DNA from: Flavobacteriaceae bacterium
GTDB lineage: Bacteria; Bacteroidota; Bacteroidia; Flavobacteriales; Flavobacteriaceae
Assembly (NCBI GenBank): GCA_009693635.1
Contig: SHWW01000006.1
Span: 1 to 48,017, forward strand
DNA length: 48,017 nt
Direction: 5' to 3'
A program made the position numbers and the translations under genes. The notes below the pieces were generated by a model. It saw only the letters and a list, made by a program, of their open reading frames with translations, was not told the origin of the DNA and did not search any database. Each line of letters begins with the position of its first letter. The first letter of the stretch is position 1. Positions 1 to 10,594 of the stretch are shown here, one piece after another.

Positions 1-224
1 CCTAAGTCCAAATCGGTTTCTGCACCGTCATCTGTAACGTAACATTCTCCGTGTTCATAAGGGTTTAGAGTTCCTGGATCCACATTGATATACGGATCAA
101 ATTTTTGAATTGTAGTGCGATATCCTCTTGCTTGCAATAATTTTGCTAAAGAAGCTGCGATAATTCCCTTTCCTAAAGAAGAAGTAACTCCGCCAGTAAC
201 AAAAATATATTTCGTTTGAGCCAT
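1..224 (-). CDS. pyrG: CTP synthase, N-terminal part (runs off left edge)
   Basis: Minus-strand translation from ATG at 224: [74 protein letters not shown], the classic CTP synthase N-terminus. Missing from the ORF track because it is truncated. Confidence 0.97.
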   Translation of the reverse strand, partial: MAQTKYIFVTGGVTSSLGKGIIAASLAKLLQARGYRTTIQKFDPYINVDPGTLNPYEHGECYVTDDGAETDLDL

Positions 225-359
225 TGTATAGTGTGTTGTTGTTATATAAAAAACTTGGCAAAAATACGAAAATAATTAGATAATTTGCCAATTTAGATAA
301 TAGATAATTAAAAAAAATTGACGGCAATTATAGCTTAATAATTCTTTTATTATTATAAT

Positions 360-602
360 TTATGGCTTCGGATATTTCATTCTAATGTTTCGAATTAATT
401 CCTCCAAACCGTTTAATTTCAGCTCATAGACCAACTGAAGTTGTTTACCTAATTGCCCTTTTGGGAAACCTTTATTGCTATACCAAACCACATAATATTC
501 TGGCAAATCAATTAAATGCAAGCCTTCGTATTTGCCGAAAGGCATTTTTGTATGCGCTAAAATGATAAGTTGTTGTTGGTTTTTATCCAAAATTATTTCC
601 AA
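360..602 (-). CDS. DUF3820 family small protein
   Basis: 80 aa ORF with MPFGKYEGLHLIDLPEYYVVWYSNKGFPKGQLGKQL, typical of DUF3820. Confidence 0.85.
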   Translation of the reverse strand: MEIILDKNQQQLIILAHTKMPFGKYEGLHLIDLPEYYVVWYSNKGFPKGQLGKQLQLVYELKLNGLEELIRNIRMKYPKP

Positions 603-994
603 TTAAAAATAATTCTCTTATCAATTTCAGGATGTAAACTTAATAAAACTGGACAATTCATTGCGGCTCTTTCCAAAATAATTTTGGTTTTTTCGTCGGG
701 AGCGATTGTCATATTAAGGACAATTTCGATAGCTCCAATTCTTCTTGGTTCGGCTTGCATAATTTTAGTTACTTCGACAGTAGAATCCAATAAATCTACA
801 TTCAAATCTTTTGACTTTATTGCCATTATAGAAATCATGCAACTTCCTAATGCTGTTGCCAACAAATCAGTTGGCGAAAAAGCTTCTCCTTTTCCGTGGT
901 TGTCGGTTGGTGCATCCGTTAAAATTTCTGATTCCGATTGAATATGAATAGCCGAAGTTCGTAATTCTCCTAAATAAGTGATTTTTGAAGTCAT
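593..994 (-). CDS. OsmC family protein
   Basis: 133 aa; GEAFSPTDLLATALGSCMISIMAIKSKD and C-terminal NCPVLLSLHPEI, OsmC/OhrA-like Cys motifs. Confidence 0.9.
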   Translation of the reverse strand: MTSKITYLGELRTSAIHIQSESEILTDAPTDNHGKGEAFSPTDLLATALGSCMISIMAIKSKDLNVDLLDSTVEVTKIMQAEPRRIGAIEIVLNMTIAPDEKTKIILERAAMNCPVLLSLHPEIDKRIIFNWK

Positions 995-2763
995 TATTCT
1001 GCTTGTTTTATGGTTAAATCGGTATCGTAATACAATATATAAATCCCTTTATTGCTATAACTTTCCACACTATTTTTACTGTAACTGAATTTGTTTTCTA
1101 TTTGTTCAGTAGCAACATTTTCAGAAGTTTCTTGATAGTTTTTATCTTGTGATAATCTTAATAGTGTGTCAAATGTTAAGTCAAAGCCACGAATTGCGAA
1201 TTGGTTTGGAAATACTTTGTTCACTTTTTTAAAATCATTTCTAAAAATGTCAGCTTCTCGAGTTGAGTTTTCACGAACAATTGAAGGATATAACATTTTT
1301 AATTTAGTCAAACGACTCAAATCAATTTCATCAAAATCTAATGTTGAATTGGCTTCTAAAATTACTAATTGCACTTGATATTCTGGCATTAAAACCAACA
1401 TCGCATTGGTTACAGCCAAAATTACATTTGTTTTTTGAGAATCTAAAACAACATAATTCATCTTGTTTTTCAGAAACAATTTCTTCAAACTGTCTTTAGC
1501 AATGCTTCCCTTTTCATTGAAACCAACTATTTTAATTCCTTTTTTACTTTTGATAAAAAAATCTTTCAAAGTAGTTTTTTTAGCATCGATTACGGCAACT
1601 ATATTTCCATTTTTTTTATAAATATAATCTAATATTGCTGCCTTAGAATCGTCATTTGAAGGCATCGATTGGTACAAATTAGGAATAGATTTACCTATTT
1701 CTTTTGATAAAGGTGAAATCACAGGAACGTTATTCGAGCTTACCAATTCTGCTAATTTTTCAACATTTGTTTGATAAAAAGGACCGATAATAGCATCAGC
1801 ATTTTGAAGATTATTCTGTTGCACTAATTTAGTAATTGCTGATGAATTCTTAGTTTCTTCAGAATCTAAAATCCGAACGTTGACATTTAATCCAATAACT
1901 TTTGCAGAATCAATTGCCATCAAAACGCCTGAATAAAAGTCCAAAGTCATATTCAGAAATTTGTCTTTTTTTAATTTTGATGCAACCGAATTCAAACTGT
2001 CATTTTCTATTTTTAAAATATTAAATGGCAATAACAAAACCAATTGTTTGGCATTTTGAGAAGTGCTACTTTTTGTTAGTTTAGAAAATACTTTATTCGA
2101 CTTTACAATGTCTTCAATTTTTATAGATTTGGACGTTATAGCTACTTCTGGCTGTTCTTTTGAAATAAATTTATTAATTATTCCACTCACAATTAGCTTA
2201 TAACCAATTGGCAAGCCCGAAATAATTTCTGGATTTAATTGCTCCAATTGTTCTACTGTTAACGTATATTTATTTGCAATAGCATATTTAGTTTCCTTTG
2301 GTAAAACTTCGTGATAAATAATTTTATCCGAAGCTTTTACATTAGTTTTAACCGCTAATTTCAATGTTGATTTTGATGGAATAACAAGCATTTGACCAAT
2401 TTTCAAACCTTCCTTTAAACCGTCTTTATTAATAATTTGTATATCTTCAACCGAAACAGCATACAAATTTGAAATACTATAAACTGTTTCTTTTGCAAGA
2501 ACTTCGTGAATTTTTTGTTTGCCATTTATGGATGAAACTGCAGGTGCTTTCAATTTTGAAACAGGAATCAACAACACCGAATTTAATTTAACTCCGCTTT
2601 GAGCATCGGGATTCAAATTATAAATATCTAAAGGTGAAACTTTATATTTGAGAGCAATTTGCGTAATCGTTTCCCCTTTGAGAACGATATGTTTAGTGTA
2701 ATTCTGTCCAAAAAGAGAAGACGTAAAAACCAATACAAGAATGAAAATTACTCTTTTAAACAT
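994..2763 (-). CDS. Triple-LysM protein with C-terminal type-1 periplasmic-binding (PBP1/LpoA-like) domain
   Basis: Signal peptide; three LysM-like repeats (HIVLKGETITQIALKYKVSPLDIYNLNP, HEVLAKETVYSISNLYAVSVEDIQIIN, HEVLPKETKYAIANKYTLTVEQLEQLNP); then a ligand-binding fold (LLLPFNILK...DFYSGVLMAIDSAK...ADAIIGPFYQTNVEKLAELVSSNNVPVISPLS). Confidence 0.85.
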   Translation of the reverse strand: MFKRVIFILVLVFTSSLFGQNYTKHIVLKGETITQIALKYKVSPLDIYNLNPDAQSGVKLNSVLLIPVSKLKAPAVSSINGKQKIHEVLAKETVYSISNLYAVSVEDIQIINKDGLKEGLKIGQMLVIPSKSTLKLAVKTNVKASDKIIYHEVLPKETKYAIANKYTLTVEQLEQLNPEIISGLPIGYKLIVSGIINKFISKEQPEVAITSKSIKIEDIVKSNKVFSKLTKSSTSQNAKQLVLLLPFNILKIENDSLNSVASKLKKDKFLNMTLDFYSGVLMAIDSAKVIGLNVNVRILDSEETKNSSAITKLVQQNNLQNADAIIGPFYQTNVEKLAELVSSNNVPVISPLSKEIGKSIPNLYQSMPSNDDSKAAILDYIYKKNGNIVAVIDAKKTTLKDFFIKSKKGIKIVGFNEKGSIAKDSLKKLFLKNKMNYVVLDSQKTNVILAVTNAMLVLMPEYQVQLVILEANSTLDFDEIDLSRLTKLKMLYPSIVRENSTREADIFRNDFKKVNKVFPNQFAIRGFDLTFDTLLRLSQDKNYQETSENVATEQIENKFSYSKNSVESYSNKGIYILYYDTDLTIKQAE

Positions 2764-2796
2764 AGCTTTAACTTTTAAAATTCAATTGGAATAATG

Positions 2797-4326
2797 CTAT
2801 TCCCACTCAATTGTTGCAGGTGGTTTAGAGCTAATATCATAAACAACTCTGTTTACACCTGGTACTTTATTGATAATATCATTTGAAACTTTCATCAAGA
2901 AATCATAAGGTAAATGTACCCAATCTGCGGTCATTCCATCTGTAGATTCCACTGCGCGAAGGGCTACCACTTTTTCATAGGTTCGCTCATCGCCCATTAC
3001 TCCTACACTATTCACAGGAAGTAAAATTGCACCCGCTTGCCAAACTTTGTCATACAATCCCCAAGATTTCAAACCGTCAATAAAAACGGCATCAACTTCT
3101 TGCAAGATACGCACTTTTTCGGGTGTAATATCGCCCAAAATACGAATTGACAATCCTGGCCCTGGAAAAGGATGTCTTCCTAATAATGCCGCATCAATTC
3201 CTAAGGTCGCTCCCACTCTACGCACTTCATCTTTGAATAACATTCGAAGTGGTTCTACGATTTTCAATTTCATATAATCTGGTAAACCTCCCACATTATG
3301 ATGTGATTTGATTGTTGCTGAAGGTCCTTTTACAGAAACCGACTCAATTACATCAGGATAAATGGTTCCTTGAGCCAACCATTTTACGTTTTCAATTCGG
3401 TGTGATTCATCATCAAAAACTTCAATGAAAACTCTACCAATTGCTTTTCTTTTTAATTCTGGGTCTTCAACTCCTGCCAAAGCGTCCAAAAAACGTGCCG
3501 AGGCATCCACACCTTTTACGTTCAAACCCATTCCTTTATATTGATCCAAAACTTGTTCAAATTCATTTTTTCGCAACAAACCGTTATTTACGAAAATACA
3601 ATATAGGTTTTCACCAATGGCTTTATGCAATAAAACTGCGGCCACCGTTGAATCTACTCCACCTGAAAGTCCCAAAACTACTTTGTCATTTTGAACTTTT
3701 CCTTTTAATTCCGAAACCATATCTTCAACGAAAGCATTTGGTGTAAAAGTTTGAGGTACATCGGCAATTTTAACTAAGAAATTCTCCAACATTTGTTTCC
3801 CATCTGAAGAATGAAAAACCTCTGGATGGTACTGAATTGCATACGTAGTTTCGCCTTCAATTTTGTAAGCAGCAAATTCCACATCATTTGTGCTAGCAAG
3901 CTTTAGCCCTTTTTTAGGAAGTACTTTTATACTATCGCTATGGCTCATCCAAACTTGTGAATTTTCAGAAACTCCATCGAAAAAAATTTCATTTTCTTTG
4001 ATAAAAGACAAATTGGCCCTGCCGTATTCTCTGGTGTTGGAAGCCGCTACTTCCCCACCACTAAAATGGGCTAAATATTGCGCTCCGTAACAAACGGCAA
4101 GCAAAGGTAATTTGCCTCTAATTTGGGATAAGTTTGGATGTGGCGCATCTTCTGAACGAACAGAGAATGGGCTTCCACCAAGAATTACAGCTTTATAACT
4201 TGATAAATCACTCGGAATGTGATTGTAGGGAAAGATTTCGCAGAATATATTTAATTCCCGAACTCTTCTTGCAATAAGTTGTGTGTATTGCGATCCGAAA
4301 TCTAAAATGAGTACGTTGTGTTGCAT
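2797..4326 (-). CDS. guaA: GMP synthase (glutamine-hydrolysing)
   Basis: [25 protein letters not shown]; GATase motif [28 protein letters not shown]-terminal PPATIEWE. Start taken at the second Met (4326) rather than the track's 4332. Confidence 0.97.
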   Translation of the reverse strand: MQHNVLILDFGSQYTQLIARRVRELNIFCEIFPYNHIPSDLSSYKAVILGGSPFSVRSEDAPHPNLSQIRGKLPLLAVCYGAQYLAHFSGGEVAASNTREYGRANLSFIKENEIFFDGVSENSQVWMSHSDSIKVLPKKGLKLASTNDVEFAAYKIEGETTYAIQYHPEVFHSSDGKQMLENFLVKIADVPQTFTPNAFVEDMVSELKGKVQNDKVVLGLSGGVDSTVAAVLLHKAIGENLYCIFVNNGLLRKNEFEQVLDQYKGMGLNVKGVDASARFLDALAGVEDPELKRKAIGRVFIEVFDDESHRIENVKWLAQGTIYPDVIESVSVKGPSATIKSHHNVGGLPDYMKLKIVEPLRMLFKDEVRRVGATLGIDAALLGRHPFPGPGLSIRILGDITPEKVRILQEVDAVFIDGLKSWGLYDKVWQAGAILLPVNSVGVMGDERTYEKVVALRAVESTDGMTADWVHLPYDFLMKVSNDIINKVPGVNRVVYDISSKPPATIEWE

Positions 4327-4532
4327 GTGCAAAATTACTTTTAAAAATCGGAACTGAAAAATGGAATTTTGATATTTTTAAAATTATTTTCATTTGATTT
4401 CAAATACTTTTTTTACAAAAAAATCGTTAAACTTTTAATATCAATGCAAAACCCAAAAAATAAATTATTTTTGTAGATGCATTTAAAAAAAAATATGGAA
4501 ATTTGTAAACTTACTAAATTAAAATAATAGCT

Positions 4533-5240
4533 ATGTTTTTAAACTTTTTGCTTCAAGCCGCGAATCCTATTGCTGACCCTCCTGCGAATACTTTGGCGAA
4601 TTCCGAAATGAATGTTAGTGTTACTGAAAGCGTTTCCTATTTGGATTTTTTGCTAAAAGGTGGAATTATGATTATTCCAATTATTTTGCTGTTATTCTTT
4701 TGTATTTATGTAATTATTGAAAGGTATTTATCCATCAAAAAAGCGACTAAACAAGATGCAAATTTGATTAGCGATGTAAAGATGCAATTGAAATCTGGTA
4801 AATTAGACAATGCAATTATGATGTGTAGTCGCGAGAATACGGCATCTGGAAATATTATGAAAAGTGGAATTTCAATTATAGGAAGACCCATTAGCGAAAT
4901 TGAATCGGTGATGGAACGTACCGCAAATGTAGAAATTGCAGAAATGGAAAAAGGTTTGGGACATTTGGGATTGATTTCTGGAATTGCACCAATTCTTGGT
5001 TTTATCGGAACAATTTCTGGGGTTATAAAAATATTTCATACGATTTCAAATACAGGAAATTTGAATATTCAAACAATTTCTGGGGGTTTATATGAAAAAA
5101 TGATTAGTAGTGGTGCCGGACTTGTTGTGGGAGTAGTTGCTTATTCTGCCTATCATTTATTCAATATGATGATTGATAGTTTTTCACTTAAAGTACAAAA
5201 ACAGACTTTAGAAATCATTAACGTAATTCAACAACCGTAA
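4533..5240 (+). CDS. MotA/TolQ/ExbB proton channel family protein
   Basis: GGIMIIPIILLLFFCIYVIIERYLSI and GLISGIAPILGFIGTISGVIKIFHTI; followed directly by an ExbD-like gene. Confidence 0.93.
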   Translation: MFLNFLLQAANPIADPPANTLANSEMNVSVTESVSYLDFLLKGGIMIIPIILLLFFCIYVIIERYLSIKKATKQDANLISDVKMQLKSGKLDNAIMMCSRENTASGNIMKSGISIIGRPISEIESVMERTANVEIAEMEKGLGHLGLISGIAPILGFIGTISGVIKIFHTISNTGNLNIQTISGGLYEKMISSGAGLVVGVVAYSAYHLFNMMIDSFSLKVQKQTLEIINVIQQP

Positions 5241-5241
5241 T

Positions 5242-5634
5242 ATGGCAATTAAAAGAAACAAGCGATTTCACGCAGAAATTCCGACTTCGTCATTGAGCGA
5301 TATTATGTTCTTTTTGTTTTTGTTTTTTCTAATTATATCTACTCTGGCAAATCCAAATGTGATTAAATTGACCTTGCCAAAAGCAGCATCTAACGAAAGC
5401 ACAAACAAAGATCATATAAGTCTATCGGTTACAGAAGATAAATTGTACTATATTGACAAACAAGAAGTTGCATTTGAAAATTTAGAGCAGATGTTACTCG
5501 AAAAAACTTCAATTTCTGCTGATAAAACTGTGGTTCTTAGAGTTCCAGCCGATAATAAAGTACAAGATTTAGTTGATTTAATGCAGATTGGCGTTAAATT
5601 AAAACTTAATTTTGTTATAGCCACTTCTAAGTAA
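5242..5634 (+). CDS. ExbD/TolR family biopolymer transporter
   Basis: 130 aa; IPTSSLSDIMFFLFLFFLIISTLANPNVIKLTLPKA; 1 nt gap after the ExbB-like gene. Confidence 0.93.
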   Translation: MAIKRNKRFHAEIPTSSLSDIMFFLFLFFLIISTLANPNVIKLTLPKAASNESTNKDHISLSVTEDKLYYIDKQEVAFENLEQMLLEKTSISADKTVVLRVPADNKVQDLVDLMQIGVKLKLNFVIATSK

Positions 5635-5640
5635 TTTTTT

Positions 5641-6012
5641 ATGATTAGAACCTTATTATTAATTGCTATTGGCGGAGGGATTGGAAGTGTTTTTAGATAT
5701 TTGACATCTATTATTGTTCAAAAATATAATGCCTCAGTTTTTCCATTAGCCACATTAATTTCAAATGTTCTAGGCTGTTTTCTAATCGGAATTGCAATTT
5801 CATTATTAGAAAAAAATGATTTAGTTAACTCCAATATCAAATGGTTTTTCATAACTGGATTTTGCGGCGGTTATACAACATTTTCAACTTTTGGACTTGA
5901 AAATATCAATTTACTACAAAATAATAATTCTGGTTTGGCTTTTATTTATATTGGTTTAAGCATAATCACTGGATTATTTGCCGTTTGGTTGGGACTAATT
6001 ATTGCAAAATAA
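5641..6012 (+). CDS. crcB: Fluoride exporter CrcB/FluC
   Basis: IAIGGGIGSVFRYLTS...FPLATLISNVLGCFLIG...FITGFCGGYTTFSTFGLE, canonical Fluc motifs. Confidence 0.96.
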   Translation: MIRTLLLIAIGGGIGSVFRYLTSIIVQKYNASVFPLATLISNVLGCFLIGIAISLLEKNDLVNSNIKWFFITGFCGGYTTFSTFGLENINLLQNNNSGLAFIYIGLSIITGLFAVWLGLIIAK

Positions 6013-6071
6013 AATTGTAAGAACATGTTAAATTGTTTCTATTTTGTGAAAAAAATGTAACTTCGCACTCT

Positions 6072-7091
6072 ATGAAAAATTTTGACATCCATACGATAAA
6101 GTCGCTGTTAGCAACTCCAAAAAAAATTGTAATTATTCCGCATCGCAATCCTGATGGGGACGCAATGGGTTCTTCTTTGGGTTTATACCATTTTTTATTA
6201 AAATTAAAACACCAAGTACTTGTAATTTCACCCAACGAATTTCCTGAATTTTTGGACTGGCTTCCTGGTTCAGAAAACGTTTTGACGTATGAAAAACACA
6301 AGGAGGAAACCACAAAAATTCTTCAAGAAGCAGAATTGCTTTTTACTTTAGATTTCAATGCGTTGCATCGTGTTGGGGAAATGGAAAATGTTTTAAAAGA
6401 CCTTGCCGCTACTTACATAATGATCGACCATCATCAAAAACCAGATGATTATGCGGCATTTATATATTCTGATACGCAATTTGGTTCTACTTGTGAAATG
6501 GTTTACAATTTCATTGAATTATTAGATCAAACTCATCTATTAGATAAAACAATTGCAACTTGCATTTACACAGGAATTTTAACTGATTCTGGTTCGTTTC
6601 GATTTCCAAAAACAACAGGCAAAACACATAGAATTGTGGCAAGTTTAATCGATTTGGGTGTTGAAAATACTTTGATTCCAAATTTATTATTCGATAATAA
6701 TTCCTACAACCGTTTGCAATTATTGGCAAGAGCATTACAAAATATGAAAGTGATGTTTGAATTTAGCACATCATATATCACACTATCACAAGCTGAATTA
6801 GATAGTTTTGAACATATTAAAGGCGACACAGAAGGAATTATAAATTATGGATTAACGATAAAAGGTATTATTTTTACAGCCATTTTTATCGAAAATAAAG
6901 AAGAGAAAATTATAAAAATATCATTCCGTTCCCAAGGCGATTTTGATGTCAACCAATTTGCAAGAGATAACTTTAGAGGAGGTGGACATATCAATGCTGC
7001 TGGGGGAAAATCGGAATTATCATTGGAAGAAACTATCAAAAAATTTGAAGGTTTGGTAACTCAAAATTTAAAACTAAATGAAACTATTTAA
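6072..7091 (+). CDS. DHH/DHHA1 phosphoesterase (NrnA-like)
   Basis: PHRNPDGDAMGSSLGLYHFL, DHHQKPDDYA, GILTDSGSFRF, GGGHINAAGG. Start placed at ATG 6072; the track's TTG at 6033 precedes a promoter-like TAACTTCG at 6058-6065. Confidence 0.93.
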   Translation: MKNFDIHTIKSLLATPKKIVIIPHRNPDGDAMGSSLGLYHFLLKLKHQVLVISPNEFPEFLDWLPGSENVLTYEKHKEETTKILQEAELLFTLDFNALHRVGEMENVLKDLAATYIMIDHHQKPDDYAAFIYSDTQFGSTCEMVYNFIELLDQTHLLDKTIATCIYTGILTDSGSFRFPKTTGKTHRIVASLIDLGVENTLIPNLLFDNNSYNRLQLLARALQNMKVMFEFSTSYITLSQAELDSFEHIKGDTEGIINYGLTIKGIIFTAIFIENKEEKIIKISFRSQGDFDVNQFARDNFRGGGHINAAGGKSELSLEETIKKFEGLVTQNLKLNETI

Positions 7092-7644
7092 GCAATTGCT
7101 ATTCCTAATTTTTGGAGTATTTACTATTTTGAGTTGTAGCCAACAAAAAGCGAGAAGACCAATTTCTCAATCCTCGGGAACTTTTATGAAAGAATCAGCC
7201 GAGCGTAATAAAAAACTCATTGCAACTGAAGAAGCGAAGATTGATTCTATTATAAAAAGTAATCCTGAAATGAATTATATCGCTTCAACAAAAGGATATT
7301 GGTATCATTATGAAAGCAAAAATGAAATGGATACATTACGACCTAAAAAAGGTGATGTTGCCTATTTTGATTATGAAATTAAGGATTTAAAAGGAAATAT
7401 AATCTATTCCGAAGTAGAATTAAAACCTCAAGAATATCACGTTGACAAAGAGCAAAAAATACTGATTGGATTACGACACGGAATAAAATTAATGCACAAA
7501 AAAGAAAAAATCACGTTTCTTTTTCCTTCACACGTAGCCTACGGATATCACGGTGACGAGCGAAGAATTGGAATAAATGAACCAATTATTTGCACCGTAA
7601 CCTTAAATGATTTTAAACCTGAAAGTAAAGTAATAACAGAATAA
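7078..7644 (+). CDS. gldI: Gliding motility-associated FKBP-type PPIase lipoprotein GldI
   Basis: Lipobox TILSCSQQ; FKBP-like C-terminus VAYGYHGDERRIGINEPIICTVTLNDF; matches the GldI pattern as recalled; overlaps the upstream gene. Confidence 0.85.
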   Translation: MKLFKQLLFLIFGVFTILSCSQQKARRPISQSSGTFMKESAERNKKLIATEEAKIDSIIKSNPEMNYIASTKGYWYHYESKNEMDTLRPKKGDVAYFDYEIKDLKGNIIYSEVELKPQEYHVDKEQKILIGLRHGIKLMHKKEKITFLFPSHVAYGYHGDERRIGINEPIICTVTLNDFKPESKVITE

Positions 7645-7655
7645 ATAGTATTTAA

Positions 7656-8777
7656 ATGAAAAAAAGAATAAGTTTATTGTTAATTGTAATTGCAACATTT
7701 ATTTCTTGCAAAGATGCTCATACCAATTTAAAAGATGGATTATATGCTGAAATTGTAACCAATAAAGGAACAATTCTTATTCAATTAGAATTTGAAAAAA
7801 CACCTATAACTGTTGCCAATTTTGTAACATTAGCAGAAGGGAATAATAGCTATGTGAACGAGCAATTCAAAGGAAAACCTTTTTACAATAACCTAAAATT
7901 TCATAGGGTAATACCTGATTTCATGATTCAAGGGGGCGATCCTTTGGGAGATGGAAGTGGCGATACTGGTTACAAATTTAAAGATGAAATTACAGACTTA
8001 AAATTTGATACAGGTGGATTATTGGCAATGGCAAATTCAGGTCCTGGAACTAATAGCAGCCAGTTTTTTATTACACATTTAGAAACACCTTGGCTAAATG
8101 GCCTGCATACTATTTTTGGGCACGTTTTAGAAAATGGAATGGAAACCGTGAATGCGATTGTTCAAAATGACGATATTAAATCCATTACAATTATTAGAAA
8201 AGGAGAAGCAGCTAAGAAATTTGATGCCGTTAAAGTATTTAGTAATTTCTTTGCAAACGAAGCAGATAACTTGAAAAACCAAGCTAAAATTGAAGCTAAA
8301 AATAATAACATTTACAACGAAAAATACAAACCAATTATAGAAGCTAAAGTGGCTTCTTTTGTTACTTTGAAAACTACCACTGTTACAACAAAAAGTGGAT
8401 TGCAATTTAAAATTACCAAAAAAGGAAGTGGCAAAAAACCAGTAAATGGAGCAACAATTTATATTCATTACGCAGGTTTTTTAGAAGATGGAACTTTATT
8501 TGATACAAGTATTGAAACTGTGGCAAATGCGTTCGGGAAATTTGACCAACGAAGAGCTGACGCGAATCAATATGTACCAATTCTTTTTCAAGCGGGTAAA
8601 AAAGATGGTATGATTCCGGGTTTCATTGAAGGTATTGAAAACATATCTTTTGGAGACAAGGCAATTTTATTTATTCCATCTCGATTGGGTTACGGAGAAG
8701 CGGGTGCTGGCGGAGTAATACCTTCAAATGCCAATATCATCTTTGAAATTGAATTATTAGAAACTATGCCAAAATAA
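7656..8777 (+). CDS. Peptidylprolyl isomerase: N-terminal cyclophilin fused to C-terminal FKBP
   Basis: Cyclophilin: [30 protein letters not shown]...[58 protein letters not shown]...[51 protein letters not shown]. Confidence 0.95.
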   Translation: MKKRISLLLIVIATFISCKDAHTNLKDGLYAEIVTNKGTILIQLEFEKTPITVANFVTLAEGNNSYVNEQFKGKPFYNNLKFHRVIPDFMIQGGDPLGDGSGDTGYKFKDEITDLKFDTGGLLAMANSGPGTNSSQFFITHLETPWLNGLHTIFGHVLENGMETVNAIVQNDDIKSITIIRKGEAAKKFDAVKVFSNFFANEADNLKNQAKIEAKNNNIYNEKYKPIIEAKVASFVTLKTTTVTTKSGLQFKITKKGSGKKPVNGATIYIHYAGFLEDGTLFDTSIETVANAFGKFDQRRADANQYVPILFQAGKKDGMIPGFIEGIENISFGDKAILFIPSRLGYGEAGAGGVIPSNANIIFEIELLETMPK

Positions 8778-8851
8778 TAAATACCGAATTGGGAACAAAC
8801 CTGAAATCCCAGCATAACGCAAATAAGTAAGGTGCTTTTAAACTAAATAAA

Positions 8852-10060
8852 ATGAAATTTAAAGTATTGTTTTTATTGTTTTTTGGAATAACTACTTCCA
8901 TTTATTCTCAGAAAACTAAAAAAGTTGTTGCCTCTAAAAGACCATTTGCAACAGTTCAGAAACTAAATCTAACTGCAAACGAAGGAATATTTGCAGAATT
9001 TGAAACTACAAAAGGAAAAATTGTAGTGGTATTAGAATACAAAAAAACACCTATTACGGTTGCCAATTTTGTCTCTTTAATTGAAGGAACAAACACATTC
9101 GTAACGGATGAAAAACTAAAAGGAAAACCATTTTATAATGGATTAAAATTTCACAGAGTTATCAAAGATTTTATGATTCAAGGTGGTGACCCTGCTGGAA
9201 ATGGTTCTGGAGGTTGTGGTTATAGCTTTAAAGATGAATTTGTTCCTGAATTAAAACACGATAAAGGAGGGATATTATCTATGGCAAATTCTGGTCCTGC
9301 AACCAATAGTAGCCAGTTTTTTATTACACATAAAGATACTCCTTGGTTAAATGGAAAACACACTGTTTTTGGTCATGTTGTAAAAGGAATGGAAGTTGTA
9401 AATGCAATTGTTCAAGATGATGTAATATTGAAAGTTACGGTTTCAAGAGTTGGTGCAGAAGCAAAAAAATTCGATGCTCCTAAAGTTTTTTCTGATTACT
9501 ATGCAAATAAAGCGGTTGAGGATGCAAAACAAAATGCAGCACAATCAGAAGCACAAGCAGCAGCAAGAAAAATTTACGATGAAAAATATGCTCCTATAAA
9601 AGCTGCAAAAGTGACTGAATTAGAGGCAATTAGAGCAACTGCAACTAAATCTGAAACAGGATTAGAATATAAAATTATTCAAAAAGGTGCTGGTGTAAAA
9701 CCTACTGACGGAGCAAATGTTTTTATTCATTATGCTGGTTATCTTGAAGATGGTTCTTTATTTGACAGTAGCTATGAAGAAGTAAATAAAATTTGCGGAA
9801 AATTTGATCAAAATAGAGCTTCGCAAAACGGATACCAACCTTTTCCTTTCCAATATGGTAAAAAAGACGGTTTAATTCCTGGATTTATCGAAGGATTGAA
9901 CGCAATGTCTTTTGGAGATAAAGCAGTAGTTTTCATCCCTTCAAAATTAGGATATGGTGAAAGAGGCGCAGGAAATGTAATTCCACCGAATGCTAATATT
10001 ATTTTTGAAATAGAATTATTAGAAGGAATTCCTCCCCCAGTTGCTGCAGAAGCAAAATAA
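8852..10060 (+). CDS. Peptidylprolyl isomerase: cyclophilin-FKBP fusion, tandem paralog of 7656-8777
   Basis: Same architecture: [21 protein letters not shown]...[58 protein letters not shown]. Confidence 0.95.
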   Translation: MKFKVLFLLFFGITTSIYSQKTKKVVASKRPFATVQKLNLTANEGIFAEFETTKGKIVVVLEYKKTPITVANFVSLIEGTNTFVTDEKLKGKPFYNGLKFHRVIKDFMIQGGDPAGNGSGGCGYSFKDEFVPELKHDKGGILSMANSGPATNSSQFFITHKDTPWLNGKHTVFGHVVKGMEVVNAIVQDDVILKVTVSRVGAEAKKFDAPKVFSDYYANKAVEDAKQNAAQSEAQAAARKIYDEKYAPIKAAKVTELEAIRATATKSETGLEYKIIQKGAGVKPTDGANVFIHYAGYLEDGSLFDSSYEEVNKICGKFDQNRASQNGYQPFPFQYGKKDGLIPGFIEGLNAMSFGDKAVVFIPSKLGYGERGAGNVIPPNANIIFEIELLEGIPPPVAAEAK

Positions 10061-10080
10061 TATAAGAAATTATTTTATAA

Positions 10081-10117
10081 AAAAAGGTGTTTCAGAATTT
10101 ATGAAACATCTTTTTTA
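10081..10117 (+). terminator. Rho-independent-type terminator after the tandem PPIase gene
   Basis: aaaaaggtgtttca(10081-10094)/gaattta/tgaaacatcttttt(10102-10115): 14 bp stem with one G-U, followed by a T-run. Confidence 0.75.
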
Positions 10118-10133
10118 TTTAATTTAATTAAAC

Positions 10134-10571
10134 CTAACTTTTGAACTTCCATTCAAATTCGTCTTTATCATTAATTATAGCACCAATCTCAAATTTCACA
10201 ACCTCATCAAATTCCGTTTGAAAGATAATCCAATGGTCTTCATTGAAATAGTTTTCAAAAGTATCAAATTCTTCTTGAGTAAATTTTATAATTCCTTTTT
10301 GAGTCAATTCTGATTTAACATCACTGATTTTCCTGCCAATAATTTTGTTTCCAAACAATTCCATTTCTGCACTTGAAGCCACGATATAACACATTTTAAA
10401 GTCCTCATCTTTATAGAAAGTCAAACGCATTTTTTGTGCATTGTAGGAGAGTATTACGTTGTCGTCATCGTCTTTGTAATTTTTATTTGGCTTACCATAA
10501 ATAGCAATTACATCATTTTGTTTCATTCCGAAAATGAGTTTATCAATTCCGTTTTTTGGGTTTATTTTCAT
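10134..10571 (-). CDS. Hypothetical protein (small, acidic, cytoplasmic)
   Basis: 145 aa ORF with coding-like composition; no family recognised. Confidence 0.75.
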   Translation of the reverse strand: MKINPKNGIDKLIFGMKQNDVIAIYGKPNKNYKDDDDNVILSYNAQKMRLTFYKDEDFKMCYIVASSAEMELFGNKIIGRKISDVKSELTQKGIIKFTQEEFDTFENYFNEDHWIIFQTEFDEVVKFEIGAIINDKDEFEWKFKS

Positions 10572-10594
10572 AAAATATTTATTATTAAATACGT

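Noticed and set aside
97-327. 76 aa minus-strand ORF at the left edge
   Set aside because: Overlaps the pyrG start out of frame; the pyrG translation is unmistakable.
570-941. 123 aa plus-strand ORF opposite the OsmC gene
   Set aside because: Fully antisense to a well-supported OsmC CDS; low-complexity composition expected from shadow reading.
3441-3746. 101 aa plus-strand ORF inside guaA
   Set aside because: Antisense shadow ORF of a strongly conserved gene.
4208-4393. 61 aa minus-strand ORF at the guaA 5' end
   Set aside because: Out-of-frame overlap with the guaA start; no recognisable domain.
5634-5641. Fluoride riboswitch upstream of crcB
   Set aside because: Only a few bases separate the ExbD-like stop from crcB; no room for the riboswitch.
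8778-8851. Possible copy of the repeat element between the tandem PPIase genes
   Set aside because: Only short matches (aatccc, agc); the order of flanks and hairpin is absent.
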